64,000 nt of DNA, taken from contig NW_004624734.1 of NCBI RefSeq assembly GCF_000247695.1, positions 15,617,894 to 15,681,893 of the forward strand. The letters are read 5' to 3'. The notes under the pieces are model-generated. The model saw nothing but the letters and a program-made list of their open reading frames with translations, was not told the DNA's origin and made no database searches. This DNA is from Heterocephalus glaber. Its lineage: Eukaryota > Chordata > Mammalia > Rodentia > Bathyergidae. Shown here one piece after another: positions 46,206 through 58,589 of this stretch. Every line of letters begins with the position of its first letter. Position 1 is the stretch's first letter. A program made the position numbers and the translations under genes.

Positions 46206-46232
46206 TGAAACAAAAAACAAAAACAAAAAAAC
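46184..46232 (+). promoter_or_regulatory. Fossil poly(A) signal and A-rich tail of the PRKCI copy
   Basis: AATAAA at 46184-46189 is followed about 20 bases later by an A-rich tract (46208-46232) broken by single C residues. This is the 3' signature of L1-mediated retrotransposition of an mRNA. Confidence 0.85.
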
Positions 46233-48315
46233 CATATCCTTAACATATGTTTTGATCTTAACATGTAGCAAGTACAGAAATTTGGAAACTTTTGATCATT
46301 ACAAGGTCCATATTTTACCATATACAAAATTTTGATGTAATGTAATTATCATTATATGAAAAAACAGTAATGTGTCAATAAAAAAAAAGAGTGTAATCTC
46401 AAGGTTAACCCAGAATGACTGAATTAGAATCCTCATATTAAGAAATTCCCAAGGGGTTCCATATGGTTTTCAATAATTTAGCAATATGGAAGTCTAATAA
46501 TAGGAGATACTCAGAAGGTGCTATGCAAACTTAAATTTAGGATCTGAAAGACCATAGGTTTACCTGGATGCTGCACTCTTATAAATCTAACAATATTTTT
46601 TTTCATATGTCTTACTTCATTTCTGGGTGGGTATTCTGAATACCCTCTAAGTTTTACTCTGGGGAAGAGCCTTGTAACTTGTTAGCCACTGACATACTGT
46701 GTAGAATGCTGGAGATCCCTTTTTTCTAAAGTTTACAACTGACCTCTTATCTCCTTCAAACAGGAGATTTCAGGAAAGTTGGCTGCTATTACATTCAGTG
46801 GAATTCACTGCCCTCCATATCCAACTACCTAGTCATTACATAACCTGTATAAACTCAAATCAATCTAACTCATATATAGTTTGCCATTACACTCTTGTTT
46901 TTTCTTTGTTTTTTTCTTGTTTTAATTTTTCTTCCATCATTTCAAAAGTTTCTTGTCATAAGAATGTTTCCTTTAAACACTTAAATACCATGAGTAAATA
47001 ATCACATGGAAATGACAATTTTGGACATTACTCTGGATAAGAGGATTATTTACTGAGAAAATTATTAAATACTAAGATAATTGACAAAAGTTTTTTTTGT
47101 AAATTATCCACATAATTGTGTCAGACTAGCCCTATGTGATTCCTGATGATACCCATTCCCAGGTGTTCATGCCTTTGTGTAATCTCCTTGAGGACAATCA
47201 GGACTTGTAAAGCGACTCTAACCCAGAGGACACAGCAAACATGGTGAGATGGTGTATTCATGTTATCATTATATTATGTCATTTTTAAAACTCTTCATTA
47301 ACGTGGTTACTTTCCAGTTGGATTACTATCCAGAGACACTTCTGGATCAACTCCCTTACTTCTGCCATTTAGAATTCTAAAATCCCCAAGTTTAAGTCAT
47401 AAGTTCAGGATAAGTGATGTGCTGAACTAATAGAGAAAATACAGTTAAGACAAACACCTTTCTGGCTAGATTCAATGATATAAGTCCCACGTGCTTTCTT
47501 CTGGGTTATAAAGAAGAACAAGAAGCCCTCTTTGCCCCCTATCTAAAGTCATTTCCTCCCCTTATCCTGCCCTACTGTATGTAATAATAAGCTTCATATG
47601 GTTAATACTGTGATTATCAATACAAAAGTATGAATGACAATAGTAAATAATGCATGCTTGGAAACTACACATAGTCTCTAGCCTAATGGTTCAAATGTTA
47701 TCCTGCCATATGGAAAACCTCTTTGAGTTTTCATTTTCCAGGAAATTTGGTAGAACTTAAATAATTCTGTGGCTTTAAAAAGAGTGGAAGAAAAGGAAAT
47801 AGAGGACAGGTCAAAAGAATGTGTGTATTATCCAAAATATATTCTTTCTCTCTGGATATAAATAATGTCACTGATATTGCTGCTGGGGTTACATTGCAGG
47901 ATTTTCTACAGTGACTAATCCAGAAGTCCAGGTACTGGAGCAAATAAAGAAACAGCCTGCAACTCCAGTGACATGAGTCCCTGGTGCTATGAACTACAGA
48001 AACCTATACAAAGGCATGATCTCACTCAAGACTGTTATTAGATGAACTCAATAAGAGTTCACTCATTTCATTTTGTGTGATTTTATTTTAATAACTCTTT
48101 GCCACCATTTAGGGATTCACAGATTTTCCCAGGCCTGGACCAGATCTAAGATTTCTTACATTTTAAACACAGCCTTCTTCATTCTTGTACGTTATATAAA
48201 ACTGACCTCTCATTACACAAATATATGTATTATCACTTATCTTGCTTTAATTTCTTGGTCTATCTTTTCTCAGTCTCATTGTCTTACTTATTTTACAGCA
48301 CAAGACACAATACCT
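46233..48315. other. Intergenic; possible old LTR fragment at 47100-47400
   Basis: AT-rich. 47130-47260 ('cccattcccaggtgttcatgcctttgtgtaatctccttgag', then 'ggacttgtaaagcgactctaac') recalls an old mammalian LTR type but is too diverged to assign. No gene seen. Confidence 0.35.
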
Positions 48316-48319
48316 AATA

Positions 48320-48655
48320 CTAACCTTAAAGGCGGAAAGTTATTTTGGTTCGTGGTGGTTTCAGTCCATGGTCACCTGGCTCCAAGGCATGATGGAAGGG
48401 AATGGCGGTGAAGGTAAGCTGTTCAACCCAATGCAGCCAGGAAGCATGGAGAAAAGGGAGGAGCTGTGGACCAGAATACATCCTTCCAGGCCATGCCTCA
48501 GCTGACCTAACTCCAACCGGGCCCCACCACCTTACAGCACATTTAGCCACTGACCCATCAATGGATGAATCCACTGAAACAGTATAGTGTCCTCATGATC
48601 CAACTACCATCCATGCACATGAGAATTTCAGGGCACATTGTTTCTAACACTCTAA
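48320..48655 (-). mobile_element. Rodent-type MaLR LTR, antisense
   Basis: 'ggtttcagtccatggtcacc', 'gcatgatggaagggaatggc', 'catccttccaggccatgcc', 'ccaaccgggccccaccacc', 'actgacccatcaatggatga' and a 'catgatccaactaccatc' end run in the same order as in the copies at 57155-57520 and 58590-58960. Reading frames on both strands here (48326-48574, 48402-48587) come from this repeat. Confidence 0.6.
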
Positions 48656-48789
48656 GTATTTCTGAAAAAGAGACAACATGATAGCTGCAATATTGTAGGT
48701 GTTTCCTATCAGTTCTCCTAGTATATTGAGAAGAATGGATAATAAGATGATAATTTCTTTTATTCATATGAGAGAAGAAATATTTTGTT

Positions 48790-49195
48790 TCCACCTGTAT
48801 TAATTGGGTTAGACTACCATAATCACAGATCTGATGATTTCAAATATAGATATTTATCACCTCACATTACTGGAGGCTGGCAGTCCAAGATTAAACTACC
48901 AGTGGGATCTGGTGAGTCCTGCTCCCTTGGCTTGCATGTGCTTCTTCTCAGCTTATCTTCCTATGGCCCTTCTGTGTACACAGAGGAAAGAGGAATGAGT
49001 AAGCTAGAAAGAGAGAGCTTGCTAGTGTTTTTTATCTCCCTTTACTAGTTCTATTGGATTAGGGTCTGGATTTTATGACCTTATTATACCTCAATTATCA
49101 ATTATATTTAAATATCCTATCCTCAAAAATGGTCATTGAGGTTAAGGTTTTCACATATACATGGAAGGGGAACAATAAATTATAACAACATCCAA
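48790..49195 (-). mobile_element. MaLR-type LTR, antisense
   Basis: 'ctgtattaattgggttagactacc' (left end), 'tatttatcacctcacattactggaggctggcagtccaagatt' (inside), 'cttcctatggcccttctgtg', and 'tatgaccttattatacctcaatta' match the antisense MST/MLT order. A different subtype from the copy just to its left. Confidence 0.6.
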
Positions 49196-50735
49196 TAGTG
49201 TTAAATTATAATTGTTTACATCAATTAATATTATATTTTTTACATGAAAGAGGATGAAATTATAATCAACATGGGCATATTCTCAAGCATCTTTCTTCTT
49301 GTTACCTTCATTGGCCTGTCAGGTCAAAATTTTGTTTTAAGCAAATACTAATTTTCTCTTGCATTCAGTAGTATGATGGTCCTGACCAAACACACAATAA
49401 CAACATGTAGGTTCATGTATGTTCATGTGATATAGATTTGCAGCGCATATTTTCATTCCCTTGTCTTTCCTTCAATTTATCATTTTGGGACTCACTTGAA
49501 CGTGCTTGGGAAAACTGGATAGAGAATTTGTTCATCAGATAGGCAGATGGGGGAAGCCTTGAATGGATCATTTGTCCAGGAGCTGAAGCAACCACACAGG
49601 AAGCAGTCTAGTTTCCATTTGGGAATAGTAATTGAGAAAACTCTTTAATTGATTGCTGCATCCACTCAGAGCTGTTTTCAAGCCACTAAATCCTGGTTCC
49701 TGAGCACAGATTTCAATTTGCCACATGGAGGCAGCAGTCCTCTCTGCTGCGTGATGCAGCCACTGAACATTTCGTGAGATGCCTTCTCTCTTAAGCCTTC
49801 TCATCTTAATTGGTTCCATACAGTTCATGTCTCTTTAATTGGTAATTTTTCTATACAGTTCATGTTCCACTCTACTTCTATTATGTGTGAAATCATGGTT
49901 TTTAAACTGGTCATTCCCTTTACTCTGAAAACAAATATGCATATATGTTCAATTTCTTATAATTATACAAATATCTTGCCATAATCAACAGAAGAAATGT
50001 CAGTAATGATTCAATTTTCTTAAGTTTTAAACTCTGAGGAAAACTTTTGTCTGCTATCCCAGTTATATCAAGATTCTGGATTTTTACATGAAGAAACTTA
50101 AGTTTTTTGTCTTAATATGAAAAATTAATATCACTTCATATATCCTTATGTCAAACACAAGTCTTTTTTCCTGAGATTCTGGTTCAACTCTCTGCTTGAA
50201 GTTCATTCCTTTTTTCTCAACACATCCAAGAATGATCTTTGTTTAGTGGTGAATGAAGAAACCATGTGGTTTCTTCCCCCTTTGCACTCATTGTCTGGAT
50301 AGAAAAGACAATAATCAAAGAGTGACATAAATAAATGCAGAGATACAACAATGGCGCCTGGTCTAGAGTATAAATATCATATATTATGAAAGTCTGTATT
50401 AAGGTAATTTCACATAGTTGTGCAGATTAAAGACAGCTTCTCTGCTGAACTCACATGTAAAAGATGAGAGTGATTTAATTTGATGGTAAGGACAAGATGC
50501 ATATTTATAGCAAAGGAAATAATCTCTACAGAGATCCTGTGTTGAATCACTGGAAAGAATAATTAGTACTGATAGAGATTAGGAGAAAAGGAGGCAGATA
50601 TGGGTCCTGAAGCAAGTAGAGATCACACAACAAAAGCCTTTAGGCAAAGTGAAAAACATTTGCTCTATGCCCAATGCAGCAGCCGACCACTGAAGGGCAC
50701 TTCTCATCAAGGCTACACGAGGCCAGTTCCAGCTT
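49196..50735. other. Intergenic, nothing recognised
   Basis: Two short minus-strand frames (49413-49595, 49568-49828) lack any recognised similarity. Confidence 0.4.
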
Positions 50736-50739
50736 CTGT

Positions 50740-51300
50740 CACCTGAATATTATTCTGTCCACATTGCTCTGTTTCCTCTTTCTCCTTTCCAGGGTCTATT
50801 CTCAGCAGCAGCCAGAGTAGTGGATCTAAATTCAGGTCTAATTGATTTACCTAAATGGTTGCACCAATTCTAACACCTTGTCTTTCCCAAAATAGCAACC
50901 AAAGTCCCCTTGCTGGTCCTGAGATTGTGTTCATTGTTATGTCTCTAACATGATCTCCTTGTACCCCTTCCCTTGTTCTTTCTGTATAGCTACAAAGTCC
51001 TATGGCTGTTCCAGTACTCTTTAAGATGTTCTAACCTCAAGGTCTTGGCTGATTTAATCCTGAAACTGGACTTCCCTTAGGTATGTGCATGACAGAAATT
51101 CCTAGTACACCAGTTTCTCTCAGATATACACCAGGGAGCCAGCCTTGACTTCCCATATAAAACAGCTACATTTTGTCCCTACCACTCCTTTTTGCCTATT
51201 ATATATTCTCCAGTTTTTGTTCTGACTCAGAATCTTTACTTTATGTAGAAGAGACATAAATAGATTCTTATCATCAAACAAGGGGCTCCTCAAGTCCTGC
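50740..51300 (-). mobile_element. Probable L2 (or old L1) 3' fragment, antisense
   Basis: 'tattctcagcagcagccagagtagtggatc', 'accaaagtccccttgctggtcctgag', 'gtaccccttcccttgttctttc', 'ctacaaagtcctatggctgttcc' follow the antisense L2 order (cagccagagtgatc, aaagccaaagtccttac, ctccagcc, tggccttcc). Diverged. Confidence 0.45.
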
Positions 51301-52065
51301 TTGCTTTCTAAAGCTTCTTTTCAATACTCAGCAATCTTTTTCTTTAAATTCCCAGTAAGCCTGATGATCTAAACCAATAATTTAGTTATGGTAGCCTATG
51401 ATATTTTGTAACTTCTGAGTAATTCTCATTTTAAAATAGCACTTGAAATTCCTTTTCTTTCATGTACAGTGCCAACATAATGTTAATTAGCAAGAGGTGA
51501 ATAAATGTTTGCTATATAATCAAGATAACCACCATAAGTTAAGTTTAAAGCAGGAAAAAAGCAATATATGTTTGTCAAAAAATAGTAGTCAATTTTAGAT
51601 GTTGTACAACTCTTTTGTAAGGAAATGGGAGAAACAGACACACAAAAGTAAATTGGGTGTTTTAATATTATGTTGAAAAGTTTAGAATGTTTCTTTAGCA
51701 ATGAGACATTGGTTATTACAGATCAATGGAAGTTTAGAAAGATAACTCCTGTAGTATTGTTGAGGGTAATTGGTTAGAATACGAAGAGAAGCAGATTGGT
51801 AAAGGCCATCAAAGTAGGTCATGCTGAATGAAGCCATGGGGCAAAACAAACAGAAAGAAAAGAGTTATTTTTGATGTTCTTTTATTAAAATTTTTACTGA
51901 CTGAGATTGATTCAGTACTGTGCTAGCCATTAGGATTACAAAAATAAGCTGGAAGTTTAGTGGACATACCATTAAAATCACTTCATTATCTGCACTTTTC
52001 CTTTTGGTCCAAAAATTCCAGTTCATATTGACAATGTCAAGATGTATGTTCATTAAAACTAAAAA
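51301..52065. other. Intergenic, nothing recognised
   Basis: AT-rich; opposing frames at 51865-52138 are chance. Confidence 0.4.
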
Positions 52066-52069
52066 AAGT

Positions 52070-52275
52070 AGCTTACATTTGCATAACATTTTGCAGTTTA
52101 AAAGTAGCTCTCAGGTGCCTTATGTTATTTGTTCTTAAAGAATACTAACAAGTAAGCTAAGTGGGAAAATCCCTTATTTTCAAAAAGGAACTGTAGGTGA
52201 AATTTGTTAAGTAACTGGCCCAACGTCATATAGCCTCTGGATTAATTACTGAAGACATATACACAAGTTCTGAAT
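52070..52275 (+). repeat. MIR-family fragment
   Basis: 'tagcttacatttgcataaca', 'ctctcaggtgccttatgttatttg', 'taactggcccaacgtcatatagcc' follow the MIR order (tttacatgtattatctcatt, taacttgcccaaggtcacacagc). Confidence 0.6.
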
Positions 52276-53595
52276 GCAATATGAAGTTCCTTAGAAATTC
52301 ACCCCATGTATATTTCTAAAGTTTATGATAGTTATTTTTTCCTGCAATAATTCTATTAGCTCCCTTCTCCAGAGACAATATTTTACTCTCTAATTCTATT
52401 AGTTGGCTTATGAGAGATTTTATATGAAATATCAATAGTGCTCTTCTCTATTATTTAATTATTTTCATTACATAGGTATATTAAGCTATTCAGGCCAAAA
52501 AAAAACTAACCAAGAAAACAAAAAAATGAAGAAAAAAAAACAAAGAATTTTTCATTTTTCCTTCCACTAAGGAAGTTTTTTATTCCAAAACTACAGAAGA
52601 AAGTAATTTTGAATATACATATGTATATATATATATTTCATAAATGAAAAAAGATAATCTGATAATTTCAATTATTAAGAGAAATACTTTTTAATTTGTT
52701 TGTGTAATTTGAATGTTATTCAAATAATTTCTCACAAAACAAAAGATAAAAATTGAATTAGATTGTATAGTAAGTTATCAAATTCTATTGGAAAAAGTTG
52801 AAGTATAAGCTATATCTCTATTCTGTTCTGGGAAAATAAAATTATTAGTTTATTAGAAAAACAAATTCTATGAATACAATATGAATATGAAATGACTTCA
52901 AATACACATTCTCATGAAATCTGTGATTGAAAGCAAATGAGATGTGATAAAAATATGTTGAATGTTTAAATTTTAAAATATTAGAGTAAAAGACACATTG
53001 CCATTAATCCCCCAAAAAGGCCCCCATCTTTGAAGACACTTATCCCATCAATGACATGTAATACCCAGAACCCATTTTCTTGATTTCTAAACACTTTTCT
53101 CTAATAAAAGGAACCAAAACTCCTTAACAAAATGGCTGATTGTAAGGTTGGAGAAAGAAATAAACAAGGTGAATTTCAGAAAATATGTAGGGCTTGAAAG
53201 TAAGAAAGTGATAAAAAGATGACCCCAAAAGTTTGAGGATATATAAAAAGAAAAATTAAGAGTTCCCAATGGGCAAAAATAGAGCAATTTAAGCAACAAA
53301 ATAAACAACATAATATTATCATATAACTCAAATATAAGATAAACATATTGGATCCATACAAATCTAAAAGAACAAAGAACTAATCAATAGAGAAAAAGAG
53401 ATGAATCTTAAATTATGTTCACTTCCTTTCCTCCAGATTATAGATTTTAATATGCAACACAGAGTAAAAGTTGGAAGAAAGAAGGAAGGGAAACTAGTTT
53501 TAGGTGCTTAGGGGTTAACAAAAAACATTACATTTAGAAGTGGAAATAAAACCAGGAATGGAACATACTGGAAGGTGAACACATATACCTGCCTA
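52276..53595. other. Intergenic, A-rich
   Basis: A-rich on +, with a tract at 52496-52545 composed of A runs split by single bases, and an alternating AT patch near 52618-52637. No gene. Confidence 0.4.
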
Positions 53596-53599
53596 GAAG

Positions 53600-54500
53600 T
53601 GGAAAATTCAAGCTGGTGAATATGTACCAATTAACTAAAGTGAATCATGATTATTAAACATAAGAGTCTTATGTTAGGGGATGAAGAAGACAGGAAGTTT
53701 CACATTTTCCCATAAACAATAAAGAGTGCTGAGGATGTCAGCTGCCAAATACAGAACAGATCTCATTCATTCAGAGATGAATGAGTAGAAAACGAAAACT
53801 GTGCTAGGTCTTTGAAAGATTGTAAGAAAAGAGACAAAACAAATATGGTCCAGATGTTTCCACAAAAGAAAATCACTCTGAAATGTATAAGACGGAGAAA
53901 GACTTGCTAAAAGGAAACTGACAAAAAGTAGAGAAGATACATACCCAACATTTCAAAAAATGATGTAACAGAATATCATCACAGGAAATGAGAAAGATGC
54001 TAAATGTAAAAAGATAAGAAAAGCTTGAATGAGATAATCTATTTGGAAGAAATTAACAAAAACATGAAAGGGATATTAACATAGAGTTACAGATTTATAA
54101 TCTTCATTTATAACAACAAAAGACCCAAATAAAAGAGAAAGAGGTATTTAAAAGAGTAAAATAAAATCTAGGAAAGTCTCTCCTAGAATGTGAAGAAAAA
54201 TAGCATTAAATAAATACAATTGTGATGATCTACTACTGCATTCACTGGATGAAAAACACTTAAAAGTTTACTGAAGACATTTTTCCTGAGCTAAAGAAAA
54301 GCTTCGATGTGCAGATTAAAACAACTCAAGGTATTATTAAAAACTACCAATCTATGGCCTAGATAAGTTTCTGAATTTGAAAGGAAAAGATAACATAATC
54401 TTTCAAACATTCAATTAATAAAAATACAATAGGTGCAAAGAATTTTATTCATAATTATTAAAAGTCATAAGTGTATGAAGCAGTATCTACACCATTTTGA
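53600..54500 (+). mobile_element. Old L1/HAL1-like ORF1-region fragment, sense
   Basis: A-rich sequence in which 'ttttcctgagctaaagaaaagcttcgatgtgcagattaaaac' and 'aaagataacataatctttcaaaca' resemble the ORF1-end region of HAL1/L1M elements (aagaaaaggcttcaggtgcaaattgaaa, gataaagaaaaaatcctacaag). No frame survives. Confidence 0.4.
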
Positions 54501-55770
54501 AAGACTATATATATAATATATATAAAATTACTCATGCAAAAAGATGGGGAAAAGATACATATACATTCAGAAAATACCCCATTTAACTATTTTTTCCAGA
54601 GAATAAAACCAGAAATAATTCTTTTGCTAGTTGAATTATGGATAAAAAATGTCAAGCATGAAAATTTTATGGAATAAAAAAACTGGCAATAATTTTGAAA
54701 ATAATTAAATGCAAACATCATGAGAGATAAGTTTTAAGCTAATGAGTCAAAAGATATTAGTCCTCATTTTATTGATAAAATAGCATGGAAGCTTGAGGCA
54801 AATCATGTTTTGTCTTTACCATCTCCATTTGTAAAACATTGCTTTGTCTCAATGTCAAAGTTATAATTAACATTTTAAAGTCACATGAGTACATTAGCTG
54901 TTTTCTTGACAGTGCTCTTTTTCAGAATGTTCTGTGATCAGAAGACTTGCCTAGATTGTAACTTTCATTCAAAACCCTTTTCCCAAGGTGGTAGACTGTT
55001 GCTATTTTTTATTTTAAGTTTGCCAGTACAGGACAAGATATTTACATTATTCTGATTTTTATTCAAGTGCTAGAACAGAGAACAGAAATTTTCTTGATTT
55101 TTGGCCAATGAATATTCCCTTTTCAAAGAATTCTAACATAGCTTTTATAAGTGAAAAAATGCATGATGCTTTCATTACTTTGTGTAATTGCCTTATTCCT
55201 CACTGCTAGCGTGAAGAACAGATAAACAAAACAAAAAACCAACAAAAATCCTTGTTGCTTTCATGTCTAGGTTCATCTAATGTTGAAAGACCCCTTTCAA
55301 ACTATGGTGTTTATTCAATAAGTTAAGGAAACGTGTTTCTGTTGGATAGCTGGTGAGGAGTTAGACAAAGGAAACAAAGAAAATCATGTGAATTCATCTC
55401 ACAGCATTCTGGCATAGGTTCTGTGCTGTACACAAGGTCGATATGCCATCTAATTTGTTGACCAAGAATCTGTTATTGCAGTAATAATAATTCTTAATAA
55501 AAACTCCGTAAATGTCAAGATCTTCAGAGGATCAAATGGGTGAATTAAGAAAAACATGAAATCATTTTTCTGAATTATTTTAAAGAACAATACATGATAT
55601 ATAAATGAAGGATCCAAATGCATTCAGATATGACCATGGGATTGGTAAGTATGCTTTGTTTCTAACTTCTTTATTTTCTCTAGAAGCAGTGTTCATCAGG
55701 ATCAGCCTGATTCATTAAAGACATTTGTTTACAAAAGTAATAGCAAATCCACTGAGTGTTTTTGCATGCA
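54501..55770. other. Intergenic, nothing recognised
   Basis: Starts with an AT-palindromic patch ('actatatatataatatatataa', 54504-54526). No gene or named repeat. Confidence 0.4.
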
Positions 55771-55774
55771 GCAA

Positions 55775-55895
55775 GCATTTTAAGTGTTACATGTATTAAT
55801 TCATTAGAGAGTTGCATTATCCTATGAAGTAGGTACTCTTAGCATCATATTCTTTTTTATAGAGTTGTCATAAATTAGCTCATGCCTGGGACCCC
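55775..55895 (+). repeat. MIR-family fragment
   Basis: 'agtgttacatgtattaattcatt' then 'cctatgaagtaggtactcttagcatcatattc' is the most conserved part of MIR (tacgtgcattatctcatt, ctatgaggtaggtactattatt). Confidence 0.65.
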
Positions 55896-56344
55896 ACAAT
55901 GACTGAATAGGGTTGAACCAGAAGTTTCCAACTGAACAGTCTGGTGCAATACTATTACTTCTACAACGTTTCACAGTTATCATGAAATGTAATGGGAAAT
56001 GCTGAATAAGGGTTGGATTTCTCAACTCCATTTTTCTTTATTAATTTCAGTTGGAAAACTGAAGATGACTCTATGATACTTAATTTTATGAATCTATTTC
56101 TAGGATATTGAGAATATAAATTCATTATTGGAGTTTTTAATTTTCAATATCAATCTCCACTGACTTTTAAAGAATATCTATCAAGTTTCCAGAACTGCAA
56201 AAGATGTATCTATATGGTGTTTCTGAGTGCCTTGGAGAGAAATTTTCACATATTTTGGAAATTTTTAAAATTTAATTAATTTTATTGGTACTTTTTAAAT
56301 ATAGATAATGAATACATTATATAGGGATTGAACATGACATATAT
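55896..56344. other. Intergenic, nothing recognised
   Basis: AT-rich. Confidence 0.4.
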
Positions 56345-56805
56345 GTGATAGCCAACCGGACTCCATTTATGTACCTGACTCCATTTGTGTCAAGTGGAGT
56401 GATTCTGGGTGATCACCTTCCCTTTCCCCCTTGAGAGTCCCCTCAGTTAACACATAACAGACCACCACATCCTGTGTGAGTCTGCAACTATATGTTATCT
56501 TTGTGACCTTTTAGTAGAGCAATTGTGTTAACTTTACTACCTTGTAAACAAAAGATTCCCACAACTGTGTGATACTTTGTTTTAACTAAACTGTGTGAAA
56601 CTTCCCAGACCCCCACTAACTTATCAAGGCTCTGCCCCTGTGAAACTCCACTTGTGCTCCCCCTCTCCTTGAGCCCTCCCCAAATAGAAGAGCCCTTAAA
56701 AGGACCCTACAAACTGCCTTTCCTTTGCACAGAGTCTTTTTTCATGAGCCACTCTAGATCAGCTGGCCTATAATAAAGGATTCCATTTAATTTAGAGTGT
56801 GACAC
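56345..56805 (+). mobile_element. Solitary ERV LTR, sense
   Basis: A sharp island of higher GC in AT-rich flanks. It opens with 'tgatagccaaccggactcca', has a pyrimidine-rich promoter-proximal part, 'gcccttaaaaggaccctac' as a TATA-like box (about 56691-56709), and 'ggcctataataaaggattcc' with AATAAA at about 56772-56777, about 70 bases after the expected start. It ends near 'gtgtgacaca'. Two similar 'gactccattt' words near the start (about 56360 and 56379) look like a small internal repeat. No internal proviral sequence on either side. Not similar to the LTR at 41336-41930 by eye. Confidence 0.65.
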
Positions 56806-57154
56806 ATCTCTATAGTCCCAACTTGCCTGGCCCTATTATATATATTGATTCTTTGCTCCCCTTCCTTTCCACTCCCTTCAACTCCTCTTCCTCATCTTAT
56901 TTACAAAAGCTTTGTTTCCATTTTTTTTCTTATCATTTTTTTCTTTTCCCTTCATTTCTTTCCCCCTCCCTCTCCCTAGTTCTCCTTCCCATTTGAACAT
57001 TTTCTACCTATTTCACAAAAAATTTCCAACTCTTTTTACAGGGACCTACTTTGATGACATCAGTCTTGAATTCCAAATGGAGAACTAGATCTGTGAAAAG
57101 AAAAATGAAAGTGTTTGTAGTACTTATCTCTCTCATCCCTGGGAAAAAATACAT

Positions 57155-57520
57155 GATATCTACATCTTAAAGGAGGGGAGATTTAATTTGGCTCACTGTT
57201 TAATTCACAAACAACTGACTCCAAGGCAGGAACAGCTTGATGGAAGGCATGGAAGACAAAGGGTGCTCAATACATTGCATCCAGGAACCAGAAAGAAAGA
57301 AAGGGAGGAGTCAGGGACAAAAATATACTCTTCCAGGTCATGACCCCAGTAACCACCTACAACCAGGTCCCACATTCTAATAGAGCATAATGGTATTGAA
57401 CTTATCAGTGGATGGATCCACTGATAAACATGGAGCCTTCTTGATCCAATCACCTTCTGAAAGGCCTACCTCTGAACATAACAATTTTGGAGGCCATTCT
57501 AGATATAAACCATAACAGTT
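57155..57520 (-). mobile_element. Rodent-type MaLR LTR, antisense
   Basis: 'ggggagatttaatttggctcac', 'gatggaaggcatggaagaca', 'gtcatgaccccagtaaccacctacaaccaggtcccac', 'cagtggatggatccactgata', 'gatccaatcacctt' and 'aaccataaca' at the end: antisense MaLR order, as in 48320-48655. Confidence 0.65.
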
Positions 57521-57669
57521 TCTATATCATAAATCTGTAAATCTGAGACAGAAGTGAAAGGAACTTTCATTGCTAACTTAATTCACAATGGCCATTGAAT
57601 GTCACCTGATGGCACTATCCAATACTCCAGGGAAACCAGGAAGTATTGAATTTAATTACTGCTCCTGGA

Positions 57670-57722
57670 TTCATAAATTGTAAATTGTAAACTGTAAACT
57701 GTAATTGTAAATTGTAAACTGT
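57670..57722 (+). repeat. Short minisatellite, unit about 7-14 bp
   Basis: Repeated words 'attgtaa' and 'actgtaa' alternate six or more times before a TTTTA-rich run (57723-57743). Directly visible. Confidence 0.85.
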
Positions 57723-57744
57723 ATTTTATTTTATTTTATTTTAA

Positions 57745-57828
57745 TTTTTTTTTTGGTACCGGAGATCAAACTTGAGACCTTGTGCTTTCAAGGCAGGCAC
57801 CAGAACCACTGAGCTAAATCCCTCGCCC
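57745..57828 (-). repeat. ID-like tRNA-derived SINE, antisense
   Basis: Reverse complement reads 'gggcgagggatttagctcag' through a B box (aagtttgatct) to 'ggtacc' and an A tail (a T run here). Same family as 5175-5259 and 19184-19267. Confidence 0.8.
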
Positions 57829-58585
57829 ATGACTGTATTTTATTGAGGGAACAAAACTTTCCACATCCAGGTCTCTTTCCAGAAGACTCATTTGTTTTTA
57901 GTTACCCAAGGTCAATCTTAGAGTTGAAGATTATGCTAACCTATTGAATCAGCGCTGACTTATGCTTCTCAGACAACTCTTCTTCAGAATAGTAAGTGCC
58001 ATGCCTCACCTTTATTTCTATAGAAGCTTGAAGCAATTGAAAGGAAGAGCAGTACACTTCAGAACAGGCAACAATTAAAAAAAAAAAAACCTCTATGGTG
58101 AATGTAGTACTCTAATTCCTGGATCTAAACTGCCACTGATGGTAAAACCATCAGAAAGAGTGCAGATATCTCTAAGCCATTGAGAAATTTTTTGTTAACT
58201 TATCAGTATGCCCCTTTCCAACCTGAGTATTATGCTACTGAATGGGTACAAAAAACTTATATATATATCAATATTATATATTAATTGAAACTTTGTACTT
58301 CAGAGGATATTTCTTTTTTTATTTAATTTTACCAAAATTCTTGATGTAATTCAAGCTCCAATTATGTAGTTGACTAAACACACAAAATGTTGTAAATGTA
58401 TAACAGAAGATGAATGTGACCCAGAGAATTATTTTAGAAATAGAAAAAAAATATATATATAAATAACACCAATATAAATAAAGCCACAAACTAAATAGTT
58501 TGAGGTATAAACTTGTGGACTATGAAGTTACTATCTACAGAAAGAGGAAAAGAAAATGGATCTTTGTGGCCTGTGAAATACATGC
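57829..58585. other. Intergenic, nothing recognised
   Basis: AT-rich with (TA)n patches near 58258-58268 and 58446-58460. Confidence 0.45.
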
Positions 58586-58589
58586 TATG

